A stretch of 64,000 nt of DNA from Rhizobium sp. N324 (GCF_001664485.1 NZ_CP013630.1:1367001-1431000); one strand, 5' to 3'; shown: positions 8,211 to 19,579, numbered from the stretch's first letter. The notes: generated by a model not told the origin, from the letters alone. Numbers and translations: made by a program.

Positions 8211-8624
8211 CTATTCCCCCGGCTCGAACACCATGGAATGGCCGTTGATGCAGTAGCGCAGGCCGGTGGGCGGCGGGCCGTCGGGGAAGACGTGGCCGAG
8301 ATGGGATTCGCAGCTGCCGCAGCGGATTTCGGTGCGCACCATGCCGAAGGCCGTGTCGCGATGCTCGGTCACGGCATCGGGCGAGACGGCTTCGAAATAG
8401 CTCGGCCAGCCGCAGCCGGCGTCGAACTTCGTGTCGGAGCGGAAAAGCGGGGCGTTGCAGCCGACACAGCGGTAAAGCCCGGTCTCGAAGGAATCCCAAT
8501 AGGGGCCGGTGAAGGCGCGCTCGGTGCCGTGCTGGCGGGTGATGCGGTATTGCTCGGGGGTGAGTTGCTCTTTCCATTCCGCATCGGTCTTGTGGATCTT
8601 GGCGGTGGTTGCGGTTTCGGACAT
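8211..8624 (-). CDS. msrB: Peptide-methionine (R)-S-oxide reductase MsrB
   Basis: 137 residues, normal MsrB length. Zinc ligands are two CxxC pairs: Cys53/Cys56 in [11 protein letters not shown] and Cys102/Cys105 in [14 protein letters not shown]. Cys71 lies in AGCGWPSYF, and the catalytic cysteine is Cys125 in [11 protein letters not shown]. The enzyme reduces the R form of methionine sulfoxide in proteins using thioredoxin. No signal peptide is seen, so it is cytoplasmic. The ATG at 8624 has AAAGGAG upstream; a longer frame upstream has no family similarity. Confidence 0.95.
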   Translation of the reverse strand: MSETATTAKIHKTDAEWKEQLTPEQYRITRQHGTERAFTGPYWDSFETGLYRCVGCNAPLFRSDTKFDAGCGWPSYFEAVSPDAVTEHRDTAFGMVRTEIRCGSCESHLGHVFPDGPPPTGLRYCINGHSMVFEPGE

Positions 8625-8813
8625 GCCATGCTCCTTTCGCCGAGGGGCGGTTCCATTTTGCCAGAAAATGTGGTGCACCGTCGACAGTTCATCAAGACTT
8701 GGGCACCATCCTGCCCCATTGACCATGTACCGCTTTTTGGGGAGGACGCTTGCTCTTACATCCGTTAGCGGTTTTCTGTTAGGGTTAATGTTACGTGTAT
8801 TGGGGAATCACTG

Positions 8814-9029
8814 GTGTTTGAAGCAGCAATCGTCCTGCTCTACGGCCTCGTAGCCGCAGCCGCCATGGCGGTCACGCTCCTGGAGGGCTGGGCCAACCAT
8901 GACGGCTTGACGTTCCATCGTCTGGCCGGGCTTTTTGCCTGCCTGCTGTGGCCGCTGACGCTTGTGGTCTTTATCCTGCACGGCTGCGTCGTCCGGCTGC
9001 TGACGCGTCTTTCCCGATCTGCCGCCTGA
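8814..9029 (+). CDS. Small hydrophobic two-helix membrane protein, hypothetical
   Basis: 71 residues from a GTG start. Two hydrophobic segments are seen: AAIVLLYGLVAAAAMAVTLL (about 3-22) and LAGLFACLLWPLTLVVFIL (about 37-55), with a basic tail. No family is recognised. It lies between divergent msrB and the pha operon, 115 bases before phaA. It could be a leader gene of that operon or independent. The ribosome binding site is not clear, so the call is moderate. Confidence 0.5.
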   Translation: MFEAAIVLLYGLVAAAAMAVTLLEGWANHDGLTFHRLAGLFACLLWPLTLVVFILHGCVVRLLTRLSRSAA

Positions 9030-9144
9030 TTACGTCGAACATCGCCGGCGGCCGAAATCGCTTGAGACGCCCTCCCGTTTCGCCTAAGTCAGAAGACAGC
9101 CCGGTTTTCGCTGGTGCTTCGTTTATCGCTGTTGGGGAGGAGAC

Positions 9145-11508
9145 ATGGCCGATGTCACGGCTCTGACATTTCTGGCCCTGTGTCTGCCGCTTGCCGGCGC
9201 TCTTGCTGCTCCCTTCATGATCCGGATCTTCGGCGCCAACGGTGCCTGGCTCCTGGCGATCGCCCCCTTGCTCGCCTTCCTGCATTTCCTGCGCTTCGTG
9301 CCGGTTGTTGCCAGCGGCAAAGTCGTTACCGGCGGTTATGCCTGGGTGCCGAGCTACAATCTGTCCTTCTCCTGGTTCCTCGACGGCCTGTCGCTCGCTT
9401 TCGCGCTGCTGATCACCGGCATCGGCACGCTGATCGTGCTTTTTGCCGGCGGCTATCTCAAGGGACATAAGGATCAGGGGCGCTTCTTCGCGTTTATTTT
9501 CCTCTTCATGGGCGCCATGCTCGGCGTCGTCGTTTCCGACAGTTTCCTGATGCTCTTCGTCTTCTGGGAACTGACGTCGATCACCTCCTTCCTGCTGATC
9601 GGCTTCGATCACGAGCGCGAGGCGGCTCGCCGCGCCGCCTTGCAGGCGCTTGTCGTGACCGGCGGGGGAGGGCTCTGCCTGCTGGCCGGCCTGCTGCTGC
9701 TCTGGAATGTCTCGGGCGTCACGCAGCTGTCGCAGCTTATGGGGTTTGGCGATGTTGTGCGCGAAAGCCCGTTCTATCTCGCTGCCCTCATCCTTATTCT
9801 GGCCGGCGCCTTCACCAAGTCGGCGCAGTTTCCCTTCCACTTCTGGCTGCCGAACGCCATGGAGGCGCCGACGCCGGTGTCGGCCTATCTGCATTCGGCC
9901 ACCATGGTGAAGGCCGGCGTCTATCTGCTGATGCGGCTCAATCCGGTGATGGGGGCAACAGCCGCCTGGGAAATCCTTCTGCCCTTCTTCGGCGGGCTGA
10001 CGCTGGTGGTCGGCACCACGCTTGCCATTCGCCAGACCGACCTGAAGCTCAAGCTCGCCTATACCACTGTCTCTTCGCTCGGCCTGCTCGTCATGCTGAT
10101 CGGCTTCGGCTCGGAGCATGCGGTGGCGGCGGCCTCCCTGTATCTGGTGGCGCATTGCCTCTTCAAGGGTGCGCTGTTCATGGTCGCCGGCATCATCGAT
10201 CATGAAACCGGCACACGCGATATCACCCGCCTCGGCGGCCTGGGGCGGGCGATGCCGCTGACATGGGTCATCGCACTTGCGGCGGCTTTCTCCATGGCCG
10301 GCCTGCTGCCCTTCTTCGGCTTCGTCGCCAAGGAGGAGATCTATACGGCACTCGCCGGGGCCGATGTCCGCGCGCTCACCTTCACCGCCATCACCGTCTT
10401 CGGCAATGCGCTGATGTTCGCCGTCGCTTTCGCGGTGGGGCTGAAACCTTTTGTCGGCCGGCCGGTGAAGACGCCGCAACATCCGCACGAAGCGCCCGTC
10501 CTGCTCTGGCTCGGCCCGGCGGTCCTCGCCGCCCTCGGCCTGGTGGCGGCGCTGTTTTCGACCTTCACTCACACGGTCCTGTCGTCGCCGATCGCAGCTG
10601 CTGTCCGCCAGACGCCTGTTGAAATCGACGTCTCGCTGGCGCTGCATCCAGGCGTGCCCTTGGCGCTCTCCGCTTTGACGGCGCTGCTCGGCATCGGCGT
10701 CTATTGGCAACTCGCCCGCGCCCGTGCGGTGATGGCCATCTTCCTGCGCGCGGCCGGGCGCGGCCCGGATCACGGTTTCGACCTGGCCGTATCGGGGCTT
10801 GTGCGCTTGGCCGGCCGCCTCATGCGCGTCCTCCAGCCAGGGCGGCTGCAGATCTATATCACCGGCACATTCCTCTCGGTTGCCGCCATCCTCGTCATTC
10901 CCCCGATCGTCTATGGCGAACTGCCGCAGCTTCCCGCCTGGCCCTCCGATGTCAGGCTCCATGAATGGGCGGTCCTGTCGATCGCCGCCGTCGGCCTTGC
11001 CGCCGTGCTCGTCGCCCGCGACCGGCTGACGGCGATCGTCTCGCTCGGCATTCAGGGTTTTGCCGTTGCCATCATTTTCCTGCTGTTCGGCGCGCCGGAT
11101 CTCTCCTTCACCCAGTTCATGGTCGAAACCCTGGCGGTGGTCATTCTCGCGTTGGTTATGACCAGGCTCCGGCTCTCGCCGGCCGATCGGCGCCCGCTCG
11201 GCCGCAGGCTGTTCGACGGCGCACTTGCGCTTGTCTGCGGCCTCGGCTTCACGCTTCTGCTGCTGCGGGCAACGCAGGCGCCGTTCAACGATGCGCTGAC
11301 GGTGTTCTTCAACGCCTATTCCAAGTCGATCGCTCACGGCGCCAACGTCGTCAACGTCATCATCGTCGATTTCCGCGGCACCGACACGCTCGGCGAAATC
11401 GCAGTCGTCGCGGTCACCGGCCTTGCCATCCTGGCGCTGATCCGCATCCGCGCCGGTACCGAGCGCCGGCTTGCCGCCAACGATCCCGTGGTGGAGACAG
11501 GGGGCTGA
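9145..11508 (+). CDS. phaA: Mrp/Pha cation:proton antiporter subunit A
   Basis: 787 residues, the size of MrpA. The N-terminal two thirds is the NuoL/ND5-like proton-channel domain, including FRFF-like [37 protein letters not shown] and [17 protein letters not shown] (around residues 250-266). The C-terminal part carries the MbhD/DUF4040 segment ([19 protein letters not shown], about 650-668) and an MbhE-like end. It forms the H+ path of the multi-subunit Na+/H+ or K+/H+ antiporter used in pH and salt adaptation. GGGGAGGAG precedes the ATG. Its stop overlaps the phaB start (TGATG). Subunits A and B are separate here, not fused as in some rhizobial Pha systems. Confidence 0.93.
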   Translation: MADVTALTFLALCLPLAGALAAPFMIRIFGANGAWLLAIAPLLAFLHFLRFVPVVASGKVVTGGYAWVPSYNLSFSWFLDGLSLAFALLITGIGTLIVLFAGGYLKGHKDQGRFFAFIFLFMGAMLGVVVSDSFLMLFVFWELTSITSFLLIGFDHEREAARRAALQALVVTGGGGLCLLAGLLLLWNVSGVTQLSQLMGFGDVVRESPFYLAALILILAGAFTKSAQFPFHFWLPNAMEAPTPVSAYLHSATMVKAGVYLLMRLNPVMGATAAWEILLPFFGGLTLVVGTTLAIRQTDLKLKLAYTTVSSLGLLVMLIGFGSEHAVAAASLYLVAHCLFKGALFMVAGIIDHETGTRDITRLGGLGRAMPLTWVIALAAAFSMAGLLPFFGFVAKEEIYTALAGADVRALTFTAITVFGNALMFAVAFAVGLKPFVGRPVKTPQHPHEAPVLLWLGPAVLAALGLVAALFSTFTHTVLSSPIAAAVRQTPVEIDVSLALHPGVPLALSALTALLGIGVYWQLARARAVMAIFLRAAGRGPDHGFDLAVSGLVRLAGRLMRVLQPGRLQIYITGTFLSVAAILVIPPIVYGELPQLPAWPSDVRLHEWAVLSIAAVGLAAVLVARDRLTAIVSLGIQGFAVAIIFLLFGAPDLSFTQFMVETLAVVILALVMTRLRLSPADRRPLGRRLFDGALALVCGLGFTLLLLRATQAPFNDALTVFFNAYSKSIAHGANVVNVIIVDFRGTDTLGEIAVVAVTGLAILALIRIRAGTERRLAANDPVVETGG

Positions 11509-11948
11509 TGAATACCCTGATCTTTCGCACCGTCGCCCCGTTCCTCACCGCGCTGATGCTGCTTTTTTCCGTCTTCGTGCTGCTGCGCGGCCACAACGAG
11601 CCGGGCGGCGGCTTCATCGGCGGGCTGATCGCCGCCTCGGGACTGGCGATTTACGGCATCGCCCTCGGCGTTGCCGCCGTTCGCCGCGCGCTGTTTTTCC
11701 ATCCGCTGTCGATCGCCGGTTTCGGCCTGCTGCTGTCGACGCTATCAGGTCTTCTGTCCATCTTCTTTGCCGTTCCCTTCATGACCGGCCTCTGGGTCTA
11801 TCCGAACCTCTTCGGTCTCGAAGTGCCGCTGTCCAGCGTCATGCTCTTTGATCTCGGCGTCTATCTCGTCGTGCTCGGTGCCATTGCCTCGATCGCCCTG
11901 ACATTGGAAGAAAAGGAAGTGACATTGGAAGAAAAGGAGGTGGAGTGA
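11508..11948 (+). CDS. phaB: Mrp/Pha antiporter subunit B
   Basis: 146 residues. The MnhB signature [20 protein letters not shown] lies at about residues 24-43, with four membrane helices. The start overlaps the phaA stop (TGATG), so translation is coupled. The C-terminus has a seven-residue duplication (LTLEEKEV then TLEEKEV) encoded by a 21-bp direct repeat that also holds the ribosome binding site of phaC. Confidence 0.92.
   Translation: MNTLIFRTVAPFLTALMLLFSVFVLLRGHNEPGGGFIGGLIAASGLAIYGIALGVAAVRRALFFHPLSIAGFGLLLSTLSGLLSIFFAVPFMTGLWVYPNLFGLEVPLSSVMLFDLGVYLVVLGAIASIALTLEEKEVTLEEKEVE
11901..11942 (+). repeat. Tandem 21-bp duplication at the 3' end of phaB
   Basis: Two adjacent 21-bp copies (11901-11921 and 11922-11942) differ at one base. 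The second copy reads AAAAGGAGGTG, a perfect Shine-Dalgarno for phaC, where the first has AAAAGGAAGTG. The duplication is in frame and adds TLEEKEV to PhaB. Confidence 0.9.
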
Positions 11949-12325
11949 TGGAGCCGCTTCTGGCGATCCTCGTCGGCCTGTTCTTCGCCGCCGCCATCTA
12001 TCTGATGCTGTCGAAATTCACCATTCGCATCATGCTCGGCATCGCCATCCTCGGCAATGCCGTCAACCTGCTGCTCTTTACATCAGGCCGGCTGACGCGC
12101 GAGGTGCCGCCGATCATCCCGGCCGGTCTCGACGCCTTGCCCGCCGGCACCGCCAACCCGCTGCCGCAGGCGCTCATCCTGACGGCGATCGTCATCTCCT
12201 TCTCCTTTCTCGCCTTCCTGCTGGTGCTGACCTACCGCGCCTATCAGGACCTCGGCACCGACGACACCAGCGAAATGCGCGCCGCCGAACCCGACAACCG
12301 GCCGCTGCCGCCATTGGGGTATTGA
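11948..12325 (+). CDS. phaC: Mrp/Pha antiporter subunit C
   Basis: 125 residues of the NuoK/MnhC family. Three helices are visible, with ILGNAVNLLLFTSG (about 36-49) and ALILTAIVISFSFLAFLLVL in the last helix, matching MrpC. The ATG at 11948 overlaps the phaB stop and has AAGGAGG seven bases upstream; a GTG one codon earlier is possible. A 264-base gap holding an inverted-repeat element separates it from phaD, the only real gap in the operon. Confidence 0.92.
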   Translation: MEPLLAILVGLFFAAAIYLMLSKFTIRIMLGIAILGNAVNLLLFTSGRLTREVPPIIPAGLDALPAGTANPLPQALILTAIVISFSFLAFLLVLTYRAYQDLGTDDTSEMRAAEPDNRPLPPLGY

Positions 12326-12364
12326 GGATGGAGATGCGGAGCTTGGTTGAAGCGCTGTCGGCTG

Positions 12365-12558
12365 CTTCCCTCTTCTCCCCAGCGGGGAGAAGGTGCCCGT
12401 TAGGGCGGATGAGGGGGGCGAGGAGCAATAGCGACGAGCGTCCGAAGCTCAAGCGAAGGGCAGTATTTTCGGCACAACGAAGGATAGCCCATACCGTGCG
12501 GCCCCCCTCATCCGACCCTTCGGGCCATCTTCTCCCTGCTGGGGAGAAGAGGGAGCAA
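12365..12558. repeat. Large inverted-repeat element inside the pha operon
   Basis: Two arms of about 55-58 bp (12365-12419 and 12501-12558) are inverted copies of each other, each with its own internal hairpin (TTCTCCCC...GGGGAGAA) and a GGATGAGGGGGGC-type end. About 80 bp of unrelated sequence lies between. It belongs to a third rhizobial palindromic repeat type. Transcribed as part of the pha mRNA it would form a very stable stem and could act as a processing or attenuation site between phaC and phaD. The short open frames across it are repeat-derived and were not annotated. Confidence 0.8.
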
Positions 12559-12589
12559 GCCTCGCCGACCGGAAAAGAAACCTGATCGC

Positions 12590-14143
12590 ATGGCCGCTGC
12601 CACCTCCACCATCGATCTCTCCGCCGCCCTGGTCACCGCCCCGGTGCCGATCGGCCATTGGTTCGCCATCCTGCCTGTCGCTCACTGCATCACGCTCGGC
12701 GCCGTCCTGTTGATGCTGCGCGCTCATCTCCGCCTGCAGGCCTGGCTCGCCATCTCGGGCCTTGCGATGCTGGCGCTGATCGATGCGGCGCTGCTTGCCA
12801 AAGTCGCAGCCGAAGGCCCGCTCACCATGGTCATGGGGCGCTGGCTGCCGCCCTTCGGCATCGCCTTCACCGTCGACCTCTTCGGAGCGCTGATGGCCTT
12901 CACATCAGCCCTTGTGGCGCTCGCCGCCGGCATCTATGCGCTGGCCGATATCGGCGAAAGCGGCCGCCGATATGGTTTCTTTCCGCTGCTCATGCTGCTG
13001 ATGGCCGGCGTGACGGGCGCCTTTCTCACAGGCGATGTCTTCAATCTCTATGTCTGGTTCGAGGTGCTGCTGATCTCCTCCTTCGGGCTGATCATCCTCG
13101 GCTCCGAACGCCAGCAGATCGACGGCGCGCTGAAATATGCGGTGCTGAACCTCATCGCCACGACGCTGTTCCTGATCGGCGTCGGCATCCTCTATGCCGT
13201 CTTCGGCACGCTCAACATGGCCGACATCGCGGCAAGGTCGAGGGATTTGCGGGCCACGGCGCCGCTGATGACGCTGGCAAGCCTCTTCCTGCTCGCCTTC
13301 GCCATGAAGGCGGCAGCCTTCCCGGTCAATTTCTGGCTGCCTGCTTCCTATCACACGCCGCGCATCGTGGTCTCGGCACTGTTTGCCGGCCTGCTTACCA
13401 AGGTCGGCATCTACGCGCTGATCCGGGTGGTGGTCATGCTGCTGCCGGTGGAGCGCCAGGAATTGAGCCCGCTGATCGCGCTTGCCGCCGCCGCGACCAT
13501 CCTGGTCGGCGCGCTCGGCGCACTTGCCGAAAACGATATTCGCAGGCTGTTCGGTTATGTCGTCATATCGGGCATCGGCAATATGCTCGCCGGCGTGGCG
13601 CTTGGCAGCCCCGGCGGCGGCATCAGCGGCGCGGTCTTCTATGCGCTCCATTCCATGGTGCTGATGACGGCGCTTTACCTTGCCGCCGGCGAGATCGCCC
13701 GTCGCGGCGGCGGCTTTTTATTGTCGGGCCTCGGCGGCCTCTATCGGCAAAGCGGCGGCTTCACCGCGCTCTCCCTCGTGCTTTTCCTTGCCGCCTGCGG
13801 CCTGCCGCCCTTTTCCGGATTCTGGCCGAAAGTCATTCTGGTCAAGGCCTCGCTCGATAGCGGCGCCTGGTGGCTGGCGGCCGTCATCCTCGTCGGCGGT
13901 TTTCTGACGACGATCGCCTTCGGCCGGCTGTTTCTGCTCGCCTATTGGCGCCCGGCGCCGACAGCCGCGATGCCGTCGGCAGCCGTCTGGCGCACCGGCC
14001 TGCCGCTGGCCGCGCTGACGGCGCTGATCGTCGGCTTCGGCATCCTGCCGGAACGGCTGCTGGCGCTGTCGCAAGCCGCCGCCGCCGGTCTTGCCGATCC
14101 GCAGGCCTATCTCCATTCGGTCTTTCCTGGAGGCGCGCAATGA
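12590..14143 (+). CDS. phaD: Mrp/Pha antiporter subunit D
   Basis: 517 residues, a NuoN/ND2-like proton-channel subunit. The core helix LMLLMAGVTGAFLTGDVFNLY (residues ~130-150) with WFEVLLISSFGLIILGSE, the FAMKAAAFPVNFWLPASYH segment and GLLTKVGIYALIR contain the conserved Glu and Lys of this family. It pairs with PhaA to conduct protons. The start is after the repeat element and has only a weak purine-rich site (GAAAAGAAA). It ends in an ATGA overlap with phaE. Confidence 0.93.
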   Translation: MAAATSTIDLSAALVTAPVPIGHWFAILPVAHCITLGAVLLMLRAHLRLQAWLAISGLAMLALIDAALLAKVAAEGPLTMVMGRWLPPFGIAFTVDLFGALMAFTSALVALAAGIYALADIGESGRRYGFFPLLMLLMAGVTGAFLTGDVFNLYVWFEVLLISSFGLIILGSERQQIDGALKYAVLNLIATTLFLIGVGILYAVFGTLNMADIAARSRDLRATAPLMTLASLFLLAFAMKAAAFPVNFWLPASYHTPRIVVSALFAGLLTKVGIYALIRVVVMLLPVERQELSPLIALAAAATILVGALGALAENDIRRLFGYVVISGIGNMLAGVALGSPGGGISGAVFYALHSMVLMTALYLAAGEIARRGGGFLLSGLGGLYRQSGGFTALSLVLFLAACGLPPFSGFWPKVILVKASLDSGAWWLAAVILVGGFLTTIAFGRLFLLAYWRPAPTAAMPSAAVWRTGLPLAALTALIVGFGILPERLLALSQAAAAGLADPQAYLHSVFPGGAQ

Positions 14144-14613
14144 TCGCCTTCCTCTTCAACCTGCTGCTCGCCATTGCCTGGGTCGCGGTCACCGGCAGCG
14201 CCTCGCTGCACAATCTCGTCTTCGGCTTCCTGCTTGCCGCCCTTTCGCTCGCCGTCATCCGCGAACCCTTCGGCGGCAAGGGATATCTGCGCCGCGTCTG
14301 CCTGGTGCTGTCGCTCGCCTTCCTGTTCCTGAAGGAATTGTCGCTGTCGGCCTGGAAGGTGACGCTGACCATCCTCTCGCCGGATATGAAGCTGAAGCCC
14401 GGCATCTTCGCCTTCCCGCTGACGGTGACGAGCGACTTCGAGATCACTTTGCTCGCAAACCTCATCACCCTCACACCCGGCACGCTTTCGGTCGATGTTT
14501 CCACGGATCGCCGCACGCTCTATGTCCACGCGCTCGATTGTTCCGATCCCAAGACGAGCAAGCGTGACATCGCCAATGGTTTCGAACGCAAGATCATGGA
14601 GGCTTTCCGGTGA
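14140..14613 (+). CDS. phaE: Mrp/Pha antiporter subunit E
   Basis: 157 residues. MnhE features: an N-terminal helix pair ([34 protein letters not shown]), then the conserved cytoplasmic stretch [19 protein letters not shown] (about 105-123) and YVHALD. The ATG overlaps the phaD stop. Role is structural in the antiporter; its exact part in ion movement is not settled in the family. Confidence 0.92.
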   Translation: MIAFLFNLLLAIAWVAVTGSASLHNLVFGFLLAALSLAVIREPFGGKGYLRRVCLVLSLAFLFLKELSLSAWKVTLTILSPDMKLKPGIFAFPLTVTSDFEITLLANLITLTPGTLSVDVSTDRRTLYVHALDCSDPKTSKRDIANGFERKIMEAFR

Positions 14614-14963
14614 TGACCCCTGCCGCCATCGTCGCCGCCGCATCCTCGGCCGCCCTCGTCATCCTCGGCCTGGCGCTGATTCTGACGGTCTGGCGCGTCG
14701 TTGCCGGCCCGACATTGCCGGATCGCATCCTCGCTCTCGATATGCTGACCGGCATCGCCATCGGCTTCATCGCCGTCATCGCGGTCAAAACCGGCTTTTC
14801 GCTCTATATCGATATCGCCATCTCGCTCGGCCTCGTCGGCTTCCTGGCGACCGTCGCCTTCGCCCGATTCGTGCTGTCGCGCGGCAATAGCAAAACGCCG
14901 GCCCCTGCATCTCCGGAAAAGGCCGGCGCCAAAAGGCGCCATGCGGGAGGGAAGAAACGATGA
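14613..14963 (+). CDS. phaF: Mrp/Pha antiporter subunit F
   Basis: 116 residues with three helices. MrpF features are [19 protein letters not shown] (about 24-42), containing the conserved Asp and Pro of the family, and [21 protein letters not shown] hydrophilic basic tail ([14 protein letters not shown]) extends beyond the usual end. The ATG overlaps the phaE stop (TGATG); a GTG one codon upstream is an alternative start. Confidence 0.92.
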   Translation: MTPAAIVAAASSAALVILGLALILTVWRVVAGPTLPDRILALDMLTGIAIGFIAVIAVKTGFSLYIDIAISLGLVGFLATVAFARFVLSRGNSKTPAPASPEKAGAKRRHAGGKKR

Positions 14964-15292
14964 TGGATTATATCCTGGCTGCCGTCACCGCTTTGCTGCT
15001 GATATCAGGTGCGCTCTTTGCTCTTTCGGCAGCGGTCGGCCTGCTCAGGCTGCCCGATCTCTATACGCGCATGCACGCGGCCTCGAAGGTCGGGACGGTC
15101 GCCTCCGGCCTGCTGCTCCTTGCCGCCGGCCTCTATTCGCAGGATCTGGCGATTCTCGCCCGCGCCATTGCCGGCTTCGTCTTCCTGTTACTGACGGCGC
15201 CGGTCTCCGCCCATCTGCTGGCCAGAGCCGCCCACCTTTCGGGATATGCGCTCGGTGCCGTCTCGGTCCGCGACGATATGGGCGAGCGCTGA
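14960..15292 (+). CDS. phaG: Mrp/Pha antiporter subunit G
   Basis: 110 residues. MnhG hallmark [20 protein letters not shown] lies at about residues 25-44, with three helices. It starts in an ATGA overlap with phaF and is the last gene of the operon. All seven Mrp subunits are present, so the complex should be complete. From memory, Sinorhizobium carries its second pha cluster next to mucR, which matches the gene downstream here. Confidence 0.93.
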   Translation: MMDYILAAVTALLLISGALFALSAAVGLLRLPDLYTRMHAASKVGTVASGLLLLAAGLYSQDLAILARAIAGFVFLLLTAPVSAHLLARAAHLSGYALGAVSVRDDMGER

Positions 15293-15733
15293 GCCCCGTG
15301 CTATTTCGCTGCTTTACCAGATTTATGCAAAACTTATGCACAGGAAGATGTGAGTAAAGCTTGCTTCTGAGCGCCTTAATTCTTCATCTGTCATTTTTTC
15401 TCAAGAAAAACGACAAATAATAATTGGCCTTTCGACCAAACGATGGTATTTGAAAATGCAAGTAGAGTTCTGATTGTGAATCGCAATCGTACTGCTTCCA
15501 AGTCCCTCAGTTTTGATTTTTTATGTCTAAACTGAGGCCATCGCCTGGGGCATGACGTAGTGGTTTGCAGGCAGGCAGTATAAGAACAGGTCTCGCTCTT
15601 CGGAATCTAGGGGTGGATTTCGCGTTTTTCGAAACAGAAGGTCGCTTCCGGTGCTTTTGCTGTTCGCTTCTACGAGGCGGGTCTTTGACGTAACAGTCAA
15701 AGGCCGTTTGAGCATGCTAACAGGAGAAAAAAT
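15293..15733 (+). promoter_or_regulatory. AT-rich intergenic control region upstream of mucR
   Basis: 441 bases without a supportable gene, clearly richer in A+T than the surroundings. It contains a palindrome TTTTTCTCAAGAAAAA (15395-15410) and a stem GATTG...CAATC at about 15472-15488. MucR/Ros proteins bind AT-rich sites and repress their own genes, so autoregulation here is likely, though I cannot place a consensus box with certainty. Confidence 0.5.
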
Positions 15734-16165
15734 ATGACGGAAATGGCGACCGGCAATGCGCCGGAGCTGCTTGTGGAACTGACAGCCGACATCGTCGCGG
15801 CTTATGTCAGCAACCATGTTGTCCCGGTCAGCGACCTGGCAAATCTGATTTCCGACGTGCATTCGGCACTCAGCAACACGTCCGTACCGCAGCCTGCTGC
15901 GGCCATCGTCGAAAAACAGAAGCCTGCAGTCTCTGTCCGCAAGTCCGTTCAGGACGAGCAGATCACGTGTCTGGAATGCGGCGGCAACTTCAAGTCCCTC
16001 AAGCGTCACCTGATGACGCATCACTCTCTCTCGCCGGAAGAATACCGCGAGAAGTGGGACCTGCCGACCGACTACCCGATGGTAGCGCCCGCCTATGCCG
16101 AAGCGCGTTCGCGCCTGGCAAAGGAAATGGGCCTGGGTCAGCGCCGCAAGCGCGGCCGCGGCTGA
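15734..16165 (+). CDS. mucR: MucR/Ros family zinc-finger transcriptional regulator
   Basis: 143 residues, normal length for MucR/RosR. The prokaryotic zinc finger is [18 protein letters not shown], with ligands Cys79, Cys82, His92 and His96 or His97. It is followed by the conserved [20 protein letters not shown] and [15 protein letters not shown] and a basic tail RRKRGRG. It represses or activates exopolysaccharide, motility and cell-cycle genes in rhizobia and normally represses itself. AGGAG precedes the ATG by eight bases. A clear terminator follows, so it is monocistronic. Confidence 0.95.
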   Translation: MTEMATGNAPELLVELTADIVAAYVSNHVVPVSDLANLISDVHSALSNTSVPQPAAAIVEKQKPAVSVRKSVQDEQITCLECGGNFKSLKRHLMTHHSLSPEEYREKWDLPTDYPMVAPAYAEARSRLAKEMGLGQRRKRGRG

Positions 16166-16189
16166 GCTTTTTCGAAAGCCACCAACGAC

Positions 16190-16216
16190 AAAAGCCGGGT
16201 CTTGTGCCCGGCTTTT
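16190..16216 (+). terminator. Rho-independent terminator of mucR
   Basis: AAAAGCCGGG, a seven-base loop, then CCCGGCTTTT forms a perfect stem ending in T residues, 25 bases after the mucR stop. Confidence 0.85.
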
Positions 16217-16396
16217 CTGTCTGTGTTTGCGGCAGGGCCTCTGCTCTATGCTTTCCCGGCCGCCGTAGAATGTATTCCTATACTATGAGCAAGTGTTAAT
16301 GTACTGATTCGCGGACAGCGGCGCTTGCCGAATCGCTGCGCACGGCATCTCTCAAAGCCCAACAAACGCCAATGCATGTCGCCCGGAACTGCGCGT

Positions 16397-16819
16397 TCAG
16401 GCCGCGGCGCGGAGCTTTGCTTCTTCGCGGATTCTGTTGACCATCGATCGCAGACCATTCGAACGCTGTGATGACAGGTTCTCCACCAGGCCGATCTTCG
16501 AGAAAATCTCGAAGGCATCGAGCCCGGCGATTTCGGACGCCGTCTTGCCGGAATAGGTGGCTAGCACGATGGCGACCAGGCCGCGCACGATATGGGCGTC
16601 GGAATCGCCCTCGAAACTCATCACCGGATTGTCGGGATCGCCTGTCGTATGCGTCACCAGCCAGACCTGGCTGGCGCAGCCCATCACCTTGTTTTCGCTG
16701 GTACGCTTCTCCTCGGCGAGTTCAGGCAGCGCCTTGCCGAGTTCGATGACATAGCGGTAGCGGTCTTCCCAATCGTCCAGGAAGGCGAAGTCGTCGATGA
16801 TCTGGTCGAGGGATGCCAT
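16397..16819 (-). CDS. sufE: SufE-like cysteine desulfuration protein
   Basis: 140 residues, standard SufE size. The active-site cysteine is Cys48 in ENKVMGCASQVWL, which accepts persulfide sulfur from the desulfurase SufS for Fe-S cluster assembly. Other family blocks are FAFLDDWEDRYRYVIELG at the start and GLVAIVLATYSGKTASEI in the middle. The ATG at 16819 has GAAAGG upstream; an upstream frame extension to 17158 lacks similarity. No suf operon is nearby, which is usual for a stand-alone sufE in rhizobia. Confidence 0.93.
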   Translation of the reverse strand: MASLDQIIDDFAFLDDWEDRYRYVIELGKALPELAEEKRTSENKVMGCASQVWLVTHTTGDPDNPVMSFEGDSDAHIVRGLVAIVLATYSGKTASEIAGLDAFEIFSKIGLVENLSSQRSNGLRSMVNRIREEAKLRAAA

Positions 16820-16975
16820 GGGAAAGCCTTTCAATCTTAAGACTGCATATAGGTGAAAGACCGGCGGATTTGAACCGTTAAAGCGCGTCGCGTCGAACAG
16901 CATTCCTGCGACAGGCTTTGTTTCCTTGTTTCTGCATGTCGTTATCCCTCCCGATGACAGGCATAAAAAAGAAAC

Positions 16976-17003
16976 GCCGTGAGGGATGGGCATCCTCACG
17001 GCG
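16976..17003 (-). terminator. Rho-independent terminator after the DUF5330 gene
   Basis: On the minus strand the stem CGCCGTGAGG / CCTCACGGCG with a short loop is followed by TTTCTTTTTT. It lies about 90 bases after the stop of the minus-strand gene at 17091. Confidence 0.8.
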
Positions 17004-17090
17004 CAGCAACATGCTGAAGTAAACAGGGCAGGCACGTCAGGCATGGGGCATTTCCGCGTCATGCGGACCACCGATGCAAGGTCGAAAAAT

Positions 17091-17585
17091 TCAGATTGCC
17101 GGCTTCGGCGTCGGCAGCGGGATCGCGCCGGTGACAACAGTTTCAGTGGAGGCGTCATCCTCGACCGGCGGGCGGTAAGGCATCGGCTGGTTCAGCGCGG
17201 CCTTTGCCTCGCGCACCTTTTCCTGGATGGCGGGCGCTGCCGGCGAAGGCATGGCGAGAGCCACCGGCGTCTGCGGTTCGGCATGCCTTGCGGTCGCCGG
17301 CGCCTCGTCCTTGAACTGGCTGTCGAGCAGTTCATAGGCGACGCGGGCGCCTTCGCGGGCACGGTAGCCGAGTGCGGTGACGGTTTCGGCACCCTTGACG
17401 CAGACCTCGGGCTTCTCGGAGCACATGCCGGTGAGATAATCATAGGCGCCGCTTGCCGCCGTAAAGGCGTCGGAAAGCTGCAATTGCGGGCCGTTGGCGA
17501 GCTTGTCGGAACCCTCCGTGCTGAAGACGGAAAGAAGCACGAGCACAAGGCCAAACCAGAAGGATCCTTTGATCAGAAACCACAT
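17091..17585 (-). CDS. DUF5330-type membrane-anchored hypothetical protein
   Basis: 164 residues. Opens with one membrane segment, MWFLIKGSFWFGLVLVLLSV, typical of the rhizobial DUF5330 family as I remember it. A folded part with two cysteines follows (TGMCSEKPEVCVKGAE, about 53-68), then a Pro/Ala-rich tail. The signal anchor implies a periplasmic location. The frame is open upstream, but the membrane segment marks the start at 17585. Function unknown. It is transcribed alone with a terminator downstream. Confidence 0.75.
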   Translation of the reverse strand: MWFLIKGSFWFGLVLVLLSVFSTEGSDKLANGPQLQLSDAFTAASGAYDYLTGMCSEKPEVCVKGAETVTALGYRAREGARVAYELLDSQFKDEAPATARHAEPQTPVALAMPSPAAPAIQEKVREAKAALNQPMPYRPPVEDDASTETVVTGAIPLPTPKPAI

Positions 17586-18037
17586 TGTCGTTGCCCATCC
17601 TGTTTTCCCGTCCGGTTCTTGTCGCCGAATCAGGCCGGTTGTCCGGTGTGTTTTCACCCTACCGCCAAGTTGCGAATGCCGCTTTTCGAAACTCACGCGC
17701 ATTTGCGGCAAATTTAGTTCAAATTTTAGCGAACGGTATTTGACCGGCCTTTTAGTCGAATGCGAGCGATCGCCGTTAAGCATCAGGGCAGCACCGCGCT
17801 GCAATTGCAGGGCTTTTGCCGGCTCGCCTTGCCACAGGAGTTAACGCAATGCTGAAATATGAGGAATATCCGTCGCTTACCCGCTATTAACCACAAAAGG
17901 CAAAGAGCCTTTCAGATGCTTCAAAACGGGATTTTCGGCCCTTTCCGGCTGTGAACAGCGCTTTTGCCTTATCCTTTCTTTAAGTCGCCGGGGCCTATTG
18001 TCCGGATCGACAGACAGCCTTTTTGGGCGGGTATTGC
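17586..18037. other. Intergenic region between divergent DUF5330 and histidine kinase genes
   Basis: 452 bases with no supportable gene. It must hold promoters for both flanking genes. AT-rich patches occur near 17700-17745 and 17930-17990; I see no clean palindrome or known regulator box. Confidence 0.5.

Positions 18038-19550
<1,513 letters not shown>

Positions 19551-19579
<29 letters not shown>

Noticed and set aside
8971..11337. 788-codon open frame on the minus strand opposite phaA
   Set aside because: Gln/Arg/Asp-rich composition without motifs; an antisense shadow of a GC-rich gene whose plus-strand product is a clear PhaA.
12322..12585. 87-codon frame between phaC and phaD
   Set aside because: Lies almost entirely in the inverted-repeat element and shows no protein family features.
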